From Chaetoderma sp. LZ-2023a (lineage: Eukaryota; Mollusca; Caudofoveata; Chaetodermatida; Chaetodermatidae), in the NCBI GenBank assembly GCA_034401795.1, contig CM067372.1, positions 40,962,429 to 41,026,428 of the forward strand: a stretch of DNA of 64,000 bases, in the 5' to 3' direction. Positions 1-11,604 of this stretch are shown here, in pieces. Within the stretch, counting starts at the first letter, position 1; every line of letters begins with the position of its first letter. The position numbers and the translations under genes are program-made. The notes beneath the pieces are model-generated. The model was not told the DNA's origin, ran no database searches, and saw only the letters and a list, made by a program, of their open reading frames with translations.

Positions 1-2035
1 ATACATACGTGATCTAACCAGAACAAACAATACGGTGGCAATGATTAAGATATATATAGTAATACATGTTAACGAACCTACTATAGTGCGGTTAGCAACA
101 CATTGAGGAAAATGAACAACTATTTAACAAATACAGAAATTATAACTATCGGTCCTAAGACCGTCACGGTTCCTTTTAGTCATCGGAACCGTTAATACGG
201 ATACGAGATAATTAATGAAAACTATATAGAGAAATAATTAAACGGTGAAGTATAGTTACTTGAATACTTGCTAGTCATTCCCAAGTTAGGCTGCCGTGTC
301 ACTGAAATTGGCATGTCAATCCGTAGTCGACGTGAGATGATGCACTCTTTGGAAGCTGGAAAGTTCCTGCAGGCTGGTTCCCGCAAGTTGGCTCCCATAA
401 GCTGTTTTCTGCAAACAAGAGTCCCGTAGGAACGTTCATGGCGGGGGAAGAACATCACTTAGTGCTGTAGGCCTAATAGAATGTCTAACGAGCAGTCAGT
501 AAAAGATACGATAGTACTACGTGGTGAAGAAAGTTCCCGCACACCGATGGCACGGATGGAAGGTGTAAACAACCCAATCACTAGCGGGGGTTGTTAGAGG
601 CAAATGAAGATACAAAACAAAGCCTCACGGTGCTGGGTACGTCAACCAGCTCTGAAGACGCACCAGGCAGAGTTTACTTGCTGCGGTCGAAAATTGAAAG
701 AACCGACACGATTGGTGCGTCGTCATTTGAAATACCACTTTTAGGCGTGGCCGGCCGATCCGGTGAGTCATCCATCAAAGAACATCCTGCCTCTACATCT
801 GTAGACTCACATATTCAGGCCGCAAAGGCCTCACCGCAAGTTTGTGTTCCGAACGTAGATGTAGCATTCATGAACGATTATCAAAAGTTCCAAATTACTC
901 CCGCAGATGGGGAGTTACAAAATTGTTTTGGTGTGGTGGGTTGGCGAACTGCACGCTACGGGATAAAAACCTGACACATAGTGAAAGACGACATGTATCG
1001 CGCTTGATAGCAGTTGGTACAGCTCCAACCTGTTCGGCCCCTGGCCGAGGATGCTCTCGATCACTGGATCGCTTCTCCTTTTATACTCTCCGTGATGTCA
1101 AATGCGCAGGCTTCATCCAATCATCGTTCGAGCAACAGCCAATCAGCGCACAGCTAATAGTAGCGTCGTCGAACGTTCTAGAACATTCTAGAAGCTTTAC
1201 GTCCACGTGGTTATGACGTCAGGGCAATATTTTGAAGATAATCAAGAAGAGTTTTTCCTGGATAACTCAGCCGTTTCTCAACCGATTTTGAAATGGTTTA
1301 TAGATTTGGAAAGCCCGTCGAATTTTGGTCTTGATTAATGCCAGATTTAACGGGAACAGACAATCACTAAGGATTACAGAGTACCAGCTCGGTACACTAT
1401 AAGCGCCATCCAATCTAGGTCACAACTACGTGCTCCATAGAAACAGCATCCTGGCGCGCGCATGCGCATAATGCGTTCTAACGAACTTAGTTGTTTTTCG
1501 ACACGCTCTCTCTCTCCTATAGGCCTATATACACTTATAGCTCTACCCAGAGGCGCGTGTTCAGGAAACGAATCCTAGACGGGCAGCGCAATCCCAGCTT
1601 AGCTGGTAGGGCCAGTACCCGACCGGTCGATCCGAACTACACCACCCCTCCTAGTTTGACATCCATGGCAAACGATTACGCATGGCGGATCGACGCACAG
1701 ACGTACGCTAGGCAGGAATCATAGACTTCCTGGGTAGGCACGTGGCCGGAGAGGAGTACTGACGCATAGACGCGTATTCAAGAGACAGAGCACATAGGGG
1801 TGCCAAGAGGTGGGGAGGCATACTTTTAGGCTTTCGATTTTTGTCCTGGAATTATTTTTCCAGACCTTTCTTTCTTGTGTTCTTTTTATTATTAATATTA
1901 CGGTGCGTGCTATAACTTTATTTAGTATATGATCCTAAACAATAGCTCGCATGGGTGTCCCCATTAGTGCGGATAATCATAATCTCCGCAAAGAACACCC
2001 AAGCTCCAACGTACCATAATTTAAGTTTATAAATA
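1..2035 (-). mobile_element. Long LTR-like repeat, inverted copy 1 (cut by window edge)
   Basis: On the minus strand this matches the 4180-6200 part of the copy at 4180-7770. Shared blocks include a CACCCAAGCTCCAAC-type edge at about 2010-2025, a heat-shock/TATA promoter at 1075-1193 and a stretch rich in TGCGGGAAC-like words around 340-430. No convincing reading frame of its own was found; small open frames at 591-1216 lie in the transcribed leader and are not conserved in the other copies. Size and promoter order suggest a very long LTR (or LTR plus leader) of a Ty3/gypsy-type element. It is a fossil and the window begins inside it. Assignment as an LTR is inference; the repeat and its orientation are seen directly. 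Confidence 0.6.
1075..1193 (-). promoter_or_regulatory. Promoter of the long repeat: five-unit heat-shock element plus TATA box
   Basis: Positions 1171-1193 hold five alternating GAA/TTC pentamers at exact 2-base spacing, which is the binding pattern of heat-shock factor. Reading leftwards on the minus strand there follow ATTGG (CCAAT) boxes at about 1118-1145 and a TATAAAAG at about 1077-1085. The same order recurs in the copy at 4997-5112. Function is inferred from motif order. Confidence 0.6.
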
Positions 2036-2460
2036 TATAAAAATATAATAACAAAAAGACAAGGTATATAAATATTACATACGTAATATACCCTCATGAG
2101 GTATGTTTTTATTAATCATACTGAATTACTTGCGTACCCCAGGTAAATAAAGGGGCACGCAACACGTATCACCAAGTATTATTATTATATATATCTAAAA
2201 TATCTATTTGCGGCCCGTCCTTGCGAGTCCGCAACGGGCAGCTCTCGCTGACCCCATATCCGTCCTGACGTCTAAGACAGGAGGAAAATTAACAAGAAAA
2301 ATAAGATATATAATAATAACTTAAAACTGGTTTTTCAGGCAACCTCAGCGCGGCTGAGACTGCATGATGAGATTGTGACGTTATTGCACTGCGGAAGGTT
2401 GTATTCTTTACATCGCACACGACGTTCTTACAACATTAGAGTCTGCAGTGCTCATTTTGT

Positions 2461-3549
2461 ATGAGACACAACCGGACACTTAGGCTATGTAGGATAACCG
2501 TAGTGGAGGTCTTGGCAAGCAATGTGTTCTGCCGTTTTGGTATGCTTTATGAGTTGCACTCCGATCAAGGAAGTTATTTTGAGAGCCGGCTCATATCAGA
2601 ACTCTGCAAATTATTCCATATCGTCAAAACAAGGATGACTCCATACCACCCTTGGAGTAACGTGATGGTAGAGAGATTCAACAGAACTCTCACGGAGATG
2701 CTTACAAAGGAAACACGCCTTGATTGTAGAGATTGGGACCTATGGCTCCCATATGTACTCATGGCTTACCGCACTTCAGTGCATTCCAGCATGGGTTATA
2801 CCCCTGCTCGGTTAATGTTAGGCCGTGAATTAGCCTTACCCCTGGATCTGGCCATGCCTCAAATACCAGGAGAGAAAATTTCACCATCTCTCTATGTTGA
2901 ACTCTTGCGACAGAGGATAGAACAGGCCCATGAGTTAGAGAGAGAAACCCTATACACTGCACACTGGCGGCAAAAGACATGGCATGACCGGAGGGTGCAT
3001 GGAGATCCCTATGAAGCAGGAAAGATGGTCTGGGTACACGATTCACGACAGTCTGCAAATGTGCCATGTAAACTGAATTACCAGTGGAAAGGCCCCTATG
3101 TGGTAGTAGGTAAGACATTGGAAGTGACCTACCATATCGGTGCTTCAGATGGCCTGACCTCAGTCATCCTCTTCGATCGACTTAAACCATGTGTCAGTGA
3201 CGACCCAGCACCAGAGCTCGGACTGGGCGTTTCTCGTGACACTGGTACCCAGATAGATATTTATACGGAAATTAATATTCCCACGGTTACCGCAGAGCAC
3301 TGCGGTGCCAGTTCAGCCCCACTTCTACCAAGCCAGAATGCGGGTGAACAAGCAGCTAATGCTGACGACGATGACGTGATACATACTCTCCCTCTCCCTC
3401 CTCAGCACAAGTCTACTAGATCTGGGAAGTCGTATCTGAAGAACTTTCTGTTTGTTTTGTCCGGATGGAAAAGTTGTTCTTCCGATCTCTTCCCATTCCC
3501 ACCCACTTCATGCTATGCCCCCCCCCCCCCCATCACAGAGTTGCCATAA
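2461..3549 (+). mobile_element. Fossil Ty3/gypsy-type integrase fragment
   Basis: Translation shows the C-terminal half of a retroviral-type DDE integrase: an SDQGSYF block, then TPYHPWSNVMVERFNRTL, a WLPYVLMAYRTSVHSS block and a KLNYQWKGPY tail like the post-core domain. The match starts near 2560 and fades after about 3200. Upstream pol domains are not present in the window, so this is a partial, broken copy. It sits in the middle of the inverted long repeats (1-2035 and 4180 on) and shares orientation with the right one, so it may be the 3' end of pol of the same element. Confidence 0.8.
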
Positions 3550-4179
3550 GCGGAGGCTGAGGCTGACCCAAGCCATGCTTCCCGTGGGGTGGAACATATG
3601 ATAAATAGCATGGAAGTGAAGAGGCTAGATGAAGCCTTGGCATGTCTAGAACCGCAAAACCGTACACCAATGTGTACCCGACCAATTCCCAAAACCGTGA
3701 AACCACGCCCCCTCCAAGGGACACACTTTTCCATAGTCCCACCCACGCCATCACTCCAATTTGCGTCCCTCATCTATACACCAAGTTCGGACATCACCGG
3801 CCCAGCCCATTTCACACGCCACTCATCGTCTGTTGACCGTCAAAGGTGGCATCCCGCACCGCACCGACCAACATTACCCACCCACCCCCGTGGTGGGCAT
3901 GGAAGCAGCCTGTTCAGCAGACTCTGGGCTCAAATTTTCCCGGTGTCTAAAAGCTACGACAGGACACCAACCATCGTTTAATGGGAGATGACCACATCCC
4001 CCTGTCCACAGGCCACCCCATCCATGCGCCCTACCATACTCCCCCGTAAGCAGTCAGGACATCACACCACAGACAGAACATGATCACATAACAGTATGCG
4101 TACGTGGAAATCATATATTTTATATATACATATATATCTTATTTTATTACAATGTATATATTTAAACTTAAATTGTGGT
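3550..4179. other. Spacer between integrase remnant and right long repeat
   Basis: No gene recognised. It begins with a C-run near 3519-3530, continues with CCCACCC-rich low-complexity sequence, and ends in an AT-rich stretch at 4100-4180. That stretch is the inverted counterpart of 2010-2090, so the inverted homology extends slightly beyond the presumed LTR edge. Confidence 0.5.
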
Positions 4180-4996
4180 ATGTTGGAGCTTGGGTGTTCT
4201 CTGCGGAGATAATAATTATCCGCACCCAGAGAGAACACCCATGCGATCTATTGTTTAGGATCATTGACCAAATAAAGTTGAAGCATGCACCAAAATATTA
4301 AAACGAAAAAAAAGTAAAGGCCTGGAAAATAATTCCAGGTCAAAAATTGAAAATCAAAAGTATGCCTCCCCTCTCCTCTTTTGGCACCTCTATGTGCTCT
4401 GTCTCTTGAATACGCGTCTATGCGTCACTATTCCTCTCCGGCCATGTGCCTACCCGGGAAGTCTATAATTCCCACCTAGCGTACATCTCTGCATCGATCC
4501 ACAATGCGCGATCGTTTGCCACAGATGTCAAAGTGGGAGGGGGTGGTGTAGTTCGGATCAACCGGGTGGGTACCGGCCACGCCAGCTAAGCGCCGCCCGT
4601 CCTGGATTCGTTCCCTGAACACGCCCACCCCCCCCCCCCCATGGGTAGAGCCATAAGCGTATATGAGCCTATGAGAGAGATCGTGTTATAAAAATGACTA
4701 CGTTCGTTAAAACGCATAGTGCGCACGCGCTCGCTTGGATGCTATTTTTGGCAGAGCACGTAGTTTACAACCAAGATGGGATGACGCTTTTAGTGTACCG
4801 AGATGGTACCATGTAACCCTTTTTAATTACCGATTCCCTCAGAATCTGGCATTAATCAAGACTAGAATTCGACGAGCTTTCCAAATCTGCAAACCATTTC
4901 AAAATCGGTTAAGAAATGGCTGAGTTATCTACGGAAACCCCCTTTTGATTATCTTCAAAATATTGCCATGCCATCATAACCACGTGGACGCAGAAC

Positions 4997-5112
4997 TTCT
5001 AGAATGTTCTAGAACATTCGCCTGCATTATTATTAGCTACATGCTGATTGGCTGTTGCTCGACCGATGATTGGTTGGAGCCTGCGCCTGTGACGTCACGA
5101 TTGGTATAAAAG
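4997..5112 (+). promoter_or_regulatory. Promoter of the long repeat: heat-shock element, CCAAT, CRE, TATA
   Basis: 4997-5019 is five perfect alternating TTC/GAA pentamers at 2-base spacing. Then come ATTGG at 5046-5050 and again near 5069, a perfect TGACGTCA (CRE) at 5090-5097 and TATAAAAG at 5105-5112. Transcription would start near 5135, at the conserved GAGCATCCTCGGCCAG block. The order is that of a metazoan heat-inducible RNA polymerase II promoter; activity is inferred. Confidence 0.65.
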
Positions 5113-7004
5113 GAGACGAGATCCAGAGTTCGAGAGCATCCTCGGCCAGGGGCTGAATAGGTTGGACCTGTACCAGCTACTATCGTCTCGACCGGAAATA
5201 CGCAGATCACTTCGCTTTCTGTCGGTTTGTCTCTCGTAGCTAGCAGTAATCCAACTCACTGCACTAAATCAATTTTGTAACTCCCGTTACTTGCGGGAGC
5301 ATTTTGGAATTTTTTAGTTATTGTTCACGAATATATCAAGAGCTACTTCGGAACACGAACTTGTGGTGAGGCCTTTCCGGCCTGAAAATGTGATTCCACA
5401 GATGTAGAGGCAGCGATGCTCGTTGGTCGATGACTCGCCAGGTCTGCCGGCCACGCCAAAAAGTGGTTATTTAACCGTCCGCGCACTGATGTCATGCAGG
5501 TTCATCTAAACTTTTTGACCGCAGCAAGTAAACTTTGCCCGGTACGTCTTCAGAGCTGGCTGACGTACCCTGCACTGTTAAGCTTAGTTTGTATCTTCAT
5601 CTGCATCTAACAACCCCCGCTTGTGATCGGGTTGTTGTCAACTTCCATCCATACCATCGGTGTACGGGAACTTTCTTCACAGCAGCAATGTTATTGTATC
5701 TCTTGCTGACTACTCGTTAGACATTCTATATTGTGATTACAATCCTGAGTTTGATCTGCTCCCGTCATGAGCTGCTTGCGGGAATCCTGTTTGCAGGAAC
5801 AAGCCTGCGGGAACTTTCCAGCTTCCTGAGAATGCATCAACTCACGTCAGCCTAAGAGTGACGTATCAATTTCAGTAACATGATAGCCCAGACTTAAGAA
5901 TGGCTACCGATTATTCAAGTAACTATACATAACATTTTAATTATTCCGTTAAATGTATTTTTCCTAATTACACCGTACCCGTATAAACGGTCCCGATGAC
6001 TAAAAGGTACCATAAAGGTCTTAGGACCACTAGTTGTAATTTCTGTATTTGTTTATAGTTATTCTTATTTTCTGTACAGTGTTTTCGCTAACCGCACCGT
6101 AGTAGGTTCCTTAACCTGTACTATAGATATATTATTCTGATCATTTTACACTATATTAAATGTTCTGGTTAGTTTATATATATATGGCCAGTGGCCATCA
6201 GTTCATATGTTTTGTTTAATTGTAGAAAATATAGGACTGCAGTGCACGTAGGAAACACTATACAGCGACACTTATATACGCAGCACTTTCTCCCGCCACC
6301 AACAATTTTTCACTGAGGTCGCTATCCATGCTATAACTCTGTTTAGCCTGGCATGCTACCGACTATTCAGCTCGATAGGACAGGTTTAATATGATTAGAG
6401 ACAATTTCTTCATTAGGAAATCTGTAGTGTACGCCTCGCTCCCGGTAGTTGCGATAATTTAGCCGCACACTCCGGCAAGATTGTGTACGAGTGGCCAAAA
6501 TACCCAAAGGGCCTCATATCTCTAAGATATTGTCTCTCTTCATGTTCCACTAAGCCTTGTGGCTTCTTATTTGTTTGGATGTCCCTATCCGCACCATGGG
6601 CTGATCCGACCCTGGGAAACTGTTGGGGTTTCCGAGCAGTGATGGCCAGGGTGTGGTGTCACACACACATTTCCCGTGTATCTTTGGATACTTAGTAGTT
6701 AGCACCTTTGCCAATGTAGGAAAGCACTGCGAAAACATGTCTCAATTATTATTTTCTTTAATCTGCTAAACAATCCTCCCGCATAAACAAAGCGGCAACT
6801 ACTAATTCAGCATACTAAGAATTACATAAGACGGTGACGTGGGAATCCTTCAGGAATCATTCGTCCCGCCTTCACGTAAAACGGCACGCAACCTTATAGT
6901 CACAATCTCACTAGGTATGGTCTTTTCTTTTCAGCACTTTGGTTAAATATTAGAGTGCACCCATTTTTGCCTACTACTCTTCTCCCGCTTTAAGCAGTGG
7001 TGAC

Positions 7005-7135
7005 ATTTTCCCACGACGGAGGCCCACGCGAGGCACTTGCCTATCGCAAGGATTCAGTGATGACGGCCCACGCGAGGATAATACTCCTCAACCAAACTAA
7101 CACTAGGAGTAGTGCCCGCGTGAGGCACATGACTT
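7005..7135 (+). repeat. Short tandem repeat inside the long repeat (GACGGAGGCCCACGCGAGG words)
   Basis: About three imperfect units of 45-60 bases built on GACGG(AGG)CCCACGCGAGG. The diverged copy has the matching array at about 16195-16350 (GACGGAGGCCTGCGCGAGG words), so the array predates separation of the copies. Confidence 0.55.
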
Positions 7136-7854
7136 TTCGTCACTACAGAGATAAATTTCTTTCCTTTCAGCTTAGAGGTATAATAGCTTATATTAAGTTA
7201 ATTAGCTAAGTCTCATGTACGAGAACCTCCCTTGCGGGGATACCTCTGCGGACCTACGAGTCTGTGTGGTATTTCTGGGAGGCCCACGTTTAAAAGTTCA
7301 TCCGGCTGTCTCTATGTCTTGTATTTTCGTATGCTCATTTTTTTATCTAGCATGCTTGACAGTCTGTTTAGGTAAAATTATTGTATAGACTTAGTTTAAT
7401 TAGGTCACCAAAATCAAATCTTGTAAGTCCATAGATCACGAAATGGCTATGGACAGGAATACTGGTGACACAAACTCTTAGGATGAGACCGTCGTGTTTA
7501 ATGTTCGCGACGATGGTCGCATGGCCCCACTGGAACGATTGAGTTCCACCGGCCTTAGGAGCCGGTCTTTGTTACCCGTAGGGCAGTATCGTACAGGATC
7601 CATCACCCCGAGACCGAAGGCTAACCAGCGGCATCAATCATCGTGCACTTGCGGCATGGCGAGTCGACATCATACACCGGAACGGCCCGACACTACCCCG
7701 TGAGCTACAGAACCGTGTGCTCTGTGTGGGCCGTATGTACGAACTGGTTGAGCCGTGTGACCTAGCTGATGATTTTTGGTCATGGATTTAGTTTTATTGG
7801 CCACTCACACCTAGATGTATTCAAGGCATGACATTCTTTCATAACTTTCATACT

Positions 7855-8150
7855 TATGCTAACATATTGATCTAGTGCTGGACAAAGGAGAGCAACGCCG
7901 AGCGACAGCATCTGTACCAAAAGCAAAACCACGCCAATCACGAGCCTGTGTCCAATTTTCGTGTTTCCACCACCACACACCAACACCCACGTCTGCGTCA
8001 CTGCATCATCGAGCGAGTTGTCATTAGGAACACAGCAGCAAGCAAGCAGCGCCACCAGCATCTCCACACGACCAACAGCATCTCTCCAGGGCGGGTTGAT
8101 TGCAGCTCAACCATAAACCCACAACGGGTTCCACGTGGAGCCAATCCTAC
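7855..8150 (+). repeat. Direct repeat, copy A (pairs with 8785-9045)
   Basis: Shares long blocks with 8785-9045: GAGCGACAGCATCT, CCAAAAGCAAA, GGAACACAGCAGCAAGCAAG, CTCCACACGACCA, ATCTCTCCAGGG and GGCTCAACCATAA or close variants. The copies lie about 0.9 kb apart in the same orientation. Small open frames differ between them, so coding is not supported. Could be a local duplication or a SINE-like repeat. Confidence 0.6.
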
Positions 8151-8784
8151 ATCTGGTATGGATCCTCCTCGCTCTCTTTCTTCTAATGATTTCTTTTGCA
8201 TTGGTTTGGTTTAATGGCTACTCACTCATTCTGAAAGGTGCTCCCCTGAAGGGTTGCGTTGCTTCCCTGAAGGTTTGCTATAAATAAGTCAAAACTGTAA
8301 AAAAATTAAAAAATTAAGATGCTGCTGTGGATGTGTTACGCCTGTTGCTGCCTAATGAACTATTGTTGGCAGGTGTCAATGTTGTATGCCGTGTAAAAGA
8401 GGGGTGGGATGGGGGAATTACTTTATTTCTGCAGAGTGGGCTTGGGGTGGAGGTCAGTCTGTAAAATGAAATCTTAAAATGAAAATCAGGGAGAAAATTT
8501 TGAACAAAAAAATATTAAGAGACGAAACTGAAAGATAATACTATCAAATAAACGTAAATAACTTAAAATAATGGCATGTGATTAAATAAACAAGAAACGC
8601 GAAAATTTTTAATTAAAAGCTAGTGTTTTCAAACGAAAGATCCAGGTTTAAACTTAAAATTATAACCTGCTGCTGTCAGAAATAATAAGTTGAGTACATT
8701 GGCGCTATTTGGGAATTTAAAAGGTCTACTAGTCACGTCGTTGAGTCACTAAAAATCCTTTCATACTCATGAGAAAATGTTGAT

Positions 8785-9045
8785 CAAGCGCTGGACTGGG
8801 GAGAGCAAAGCAGAGCGACAGCATCTACACCAAAAGCAAAGCCACGCCAATCACAACCCCGTGTCCAGTGTTTGTGTCTTTCCAGCAGCACACACCACCA
8901 CCAACATCTGCGTTATCGCATCATTGGGGGAGTCATCCCCAGGAACACAGCAGCAAGCAAGTAGCGCCACCAGTGTCTCCACACGACCAGCCACATCTCT
9001 CCAGGGTGTGTTGATTGTGGCTCAACCATAAGCTCATCTACCTGG
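8785..9045 (+). repeat. Direct repeat, copy B (pairs with 7855-8150)
   Basis: Second copy of the roughly 270-base unit described at 7855-8150. It carries an 84-codon frame (8777-9031) that is not maintained in copy A. The intervening 8150-8780 is AT-rich with no recognisable gene. Confidence 0.6.
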
Positions 9046-9051
9046 TGGCGC

Positions 9052-9054
<3 letters not shown>

Positions 9055-9139
<85 letters not shown>
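9055..9139 (+). repeat. (CT)n microsatellite
   Basis: An almost uninterrupted CT dinucleotide run of about 85 bases, directly after direct-repeat copy B. Confidence 0.98.
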
Positions 9140-9140
<1 letters not shown>

Positions 9141-9227
9141 ATTTCCTTCGTGTTTCTGTGTGTGTTGGCAAAATAAAAAATATTTCTAAGAGGGATAGCG
9201 ATTATTACCATTAACTAAAAAAAGTGA

Positions 9228-9683
9228 GAGAACACTGTGGGGAAGGTCCCCACACAGAGCGCGGACCTAGTGAGAGAGTCCGCACACATGTGAGAAACAC
9301 TGTGGGGACATACTCTCTGATTGGCAGTTCACGCAGTAGCCGCAGTATGTGGATGGGAGATTACACTGCCGCCTAGTCTGTGCATGTGAGTGTTTATCAT
9401 ATCACGTGTTCGTATGCCTCGTGCAAATTTTTTTTACATGATAGTGTGAGATAATTTTGTGGGGACATTTCAATGTGAGAGAAGGTAATAAAAATGAAAA
9501 AACGTGAAAGAATGGAAAAACATGCATCGTGGGGACACAAATTCTAAATATATTTTTTGGACGTTTCACGCTTATCCCGATCGTTTGAGCTACCGTAATT
9601 GTGGGGACAGGGCATTGTCCCCACAATCCAAGCATGTCCCCAGAGTGTAGGGTCTAGACGTGAAAATGTCCCCGGAATTACGG
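9228..9683. repeat. Cluster of GTGGGGACA words and hairpins
   Basis: GTGGGGA(C/A) or its complement TGTCCCCA recurs about eight times. Two local hairpins are clear: TGTGGGGA-AGG-TCCCCACA near 9231-9250 and GTGGGGACAGGGCATTGTCCCCAC's arms at 9601-9624. The block 9593-9683 is itself bounded by inverted CCGTAATT..GGGGACA / TGTCCCC..AATTACGG words, giving a foldback of about 91 bases. Looks like the end or remnant of a transposon with subterminal motifs; family not recognised. Confidence 0.5.
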
Positions 9684-10239
9684 TAAAACAAGTTCTCTCT
9701 CTCTCCCTGATTTTTTTAGCGGCTGCAGCTCCTTATAAAGAGCTGGTGACGTCATTGCTTAGCTGCGCATGCGTGTTAGTCTCTGGCATACGATTTATCT
9801 ATTTGTTCATTGGTTGAAATTAGTTGCGCATGCTCCATAGCGTCGATTCTGAGCCTGCTCCTAGTCCCAGAACCGAGTCCTTAGCTTGGCCTATTGAGTC
9901 TGGATTGATGTTTATAAAACAATGTACCATTTTCATATAGAATGTTAATCGTTCGGGGAAAGGTTTATGTCTAATAACACTTCGTTTTGATGCGTGGTTT
10001 ACATTAACTTGTATTCCTGGATATCCGAATTTATGCGCCTAGTAATGGTTTGCACAAATTCAACATAATCACTTCTTATAAGTTAGCTTTCTAGTGGTTG
10101 CTAGCGTAACTCGCTATAAAGTTATTACCCGAGTCCGCCAATCCGGTTACCCGCAGTTGGCTTAAGAATCGAAGTGATTACTCGGATGTCTGAGATCTAT
10201 TAATATCATATAGTGTAGTGTATTTCTGTCGTTTGTGAC
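9684..10239. other. Unclassified stretch with TATA/CRE-like words
   Basis: Holds TATAAAG at 9734-9740 and TGACGTCA at 9747-9754, reminiscent of the long-repeat promoter but in the opposite order. No gene, and no alignable long-repeat sequence, was found. Confidence 0.3.
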
Positions 10240-11130
10240 GCATCTCTGATTGATTTCATGGCCAAGCAGGCCAAAACACAGCAAATTCTTTCTACAATAG
10301 TATACATATGCATCACAGTTGGACAGTTCATCAAAGCCTATGAATCGACCCTGTTAGCAAGAAAACGTTGGGCCAACATTGTAATGCCAACTGCGATCTG
10401 CCAACCTGTTGCCAACGTTGGCCCAACGTCTACATGTTATCAGGGGAAGGTTCCCTACACATAAAACAAGACATTACAATATATAAGGTGACAGTTAATA
10501 CAAACATCCGTAATATAATATTAACGTCTGCATAGGCATAAACACAGGATGGTACAACATATATTTTTTATCATATTGTCATGATTGTCCTAGAGTGTTC
10601 TACGTATAAACGATCTTCATAATATTTTGTAATTATCTTTCATCTAGGATATTTACTTTCGATACAGGGTTTTTAATATGGCACATTGGGAGCGGGGTGG
10701 GAGGAAATGTGTTGGGTGTGTGCTCAATAATGGCACAGTAGTATTAGAGTGAGAACGTTGTTGGTGGGGATGAATGTAGATAAATATTTTGTAGTAGAGT
10801 GTCGACATCTGATATGTCCACTGAAAAAGGAATATCAGATGAACGTTCAAAGCTAATTGAGATCTGATAGGGACCGTCTATTTTGACTCATTTCGTGTTT
10901 TTCAGCATGGCATAGCTCTCCTAAATTGGTTAACACCTACCACTATGATGGCAATATTCCATCTTCTATTATGTCTAAAACAGAGAAACTGGCGTACAAT
11001 ATTCAACAATTTTGGCAGACAATGTTGCTGTTTATGACTGCAGCATCTTCCACCAAACCTGCCTAGAGAATGTAACACCAGTTCCTCTGTTGAAAATTGA
11101 AAATCTTACCATCAGAGTCCCAAGGGCTAG
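10240..11130 (+). repeat. Dispersed repeat, copy 1 (inverted partner at 30970-32320)
   Basis: Matches the reverse complement of 30970-32320 over most of its length. Shared blocks include CCTATGAATCGA, ACATAAAACAAGACATTACA, ATATATAAGGTGACAG, CTAGAGTGTTCTAC, GGAGAGCTATGC-type sequence, and GATGCTGCAGTCATAAACAG in complement. This copy has a small extra insertion (10350-10445) and lacks the 629-bp element that splits the other copy. No coding evidence. Confidence 0.75.
10365..10429. mobile_element. Mini foldback element (about 65 bp) inserted in the dispersed repeat
   Basis: Perfect 13-base inverted ends ACGTTGGGCCAAC / GTTGGCCCAACGT. The stretch of about 95 bases around it is absent from the partner copy near 32235-32250, so it looks like an insertion. 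No transposase; class unknown. Confidence 0.55.
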
Positions 11131-11604
11131 GGCCAGGGAAGAAGCTAAATCATGAGACTTCGTCTATACCGAATATGTCCACTAGGAAGATAATATCTAG
11201 TCCAGACAAATATTTTTTGACAGACGTACAGATCATACATGCAGGCGAGCCGACAAACCAACACAGTCGCATTATATAATAACTTGATAATAATAATAAC
11301 ATTAATAACAACAGTAATTAATCAACTAGTATTTGAGCTGAGTTTCTTATCGTAAATATAGATTGATAAAATGGGGGATATTAGATCTGACTTTGAAATA
11401 GTAACAAGCATCGACGCAGAAGTGGAATAAGTAAGGTGGGGTTGACTCATACTGGCAGTAATTGCCCACTGCAGGTACAGAGTAAATATGAGATCTGGCT
11501 GTTAGGTTAAAATAAAGGCCCAATGGCCATAGAGCTCGCCTAGCTGGTAAGGAACTGTAAACTTGTTTACATTAATTAATGCTTGACACGACTGACCACG
11601 AGAG

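Larger units (their letters stand above)
4180..7770 (+). mobile_element. Long LTR-like repeat, copy 2 (reference copy)
   Basis: A 3.6-kb non-coding repeat present three times in the window (inverted at 1-2035; direct and diverged at 13300-17055). Parts in order: edge TGTTGGAGCTTGGGTG at about 4180; promoter at 4997-5112; leader with GCGGGAAC-rich words at 5760-5850; a TGAGGTCGCT block at 6315; a short tandem repeat at 7005-7135; a TGGTGACACAAAC stretch near 7463 that resembles the tRNA primer site following many 5' LTRs; and a last shared block ending GACCTAGCTGATGA near 7770. If the primer-site reading is right, the LTR is about 3.3 kb, unusually long. Old and diverged. A large non-autonomous retroelement is the alternative. 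Confidence 0.6.

Noticed and set aside
591-1216. Two overlapping frames of 124-127 codons in long-repeat copy 1
   Set aside because: They lie opposite to the repeat's promoter direction, are not kept in the other copies and show no family signature.
8777-9031. 84-codon frame in direct repeat copy B as a gene
   Set aside because: The homologous copy A does not keep the frame.
9228-9683. Repeated GTGGGGACA considered as CRISPR-like or as a telomeric repeat
   Set aside because: Irregular spacing, both orientations and hairpins; no spacer structure and no TTAGGG-type unit.
9732-9754. TATAAAG plus TGACGTCA as another long-repeat promoter
   Set aside because: Motif order is reversed relative to the three real copies and flanking sequence does not align.
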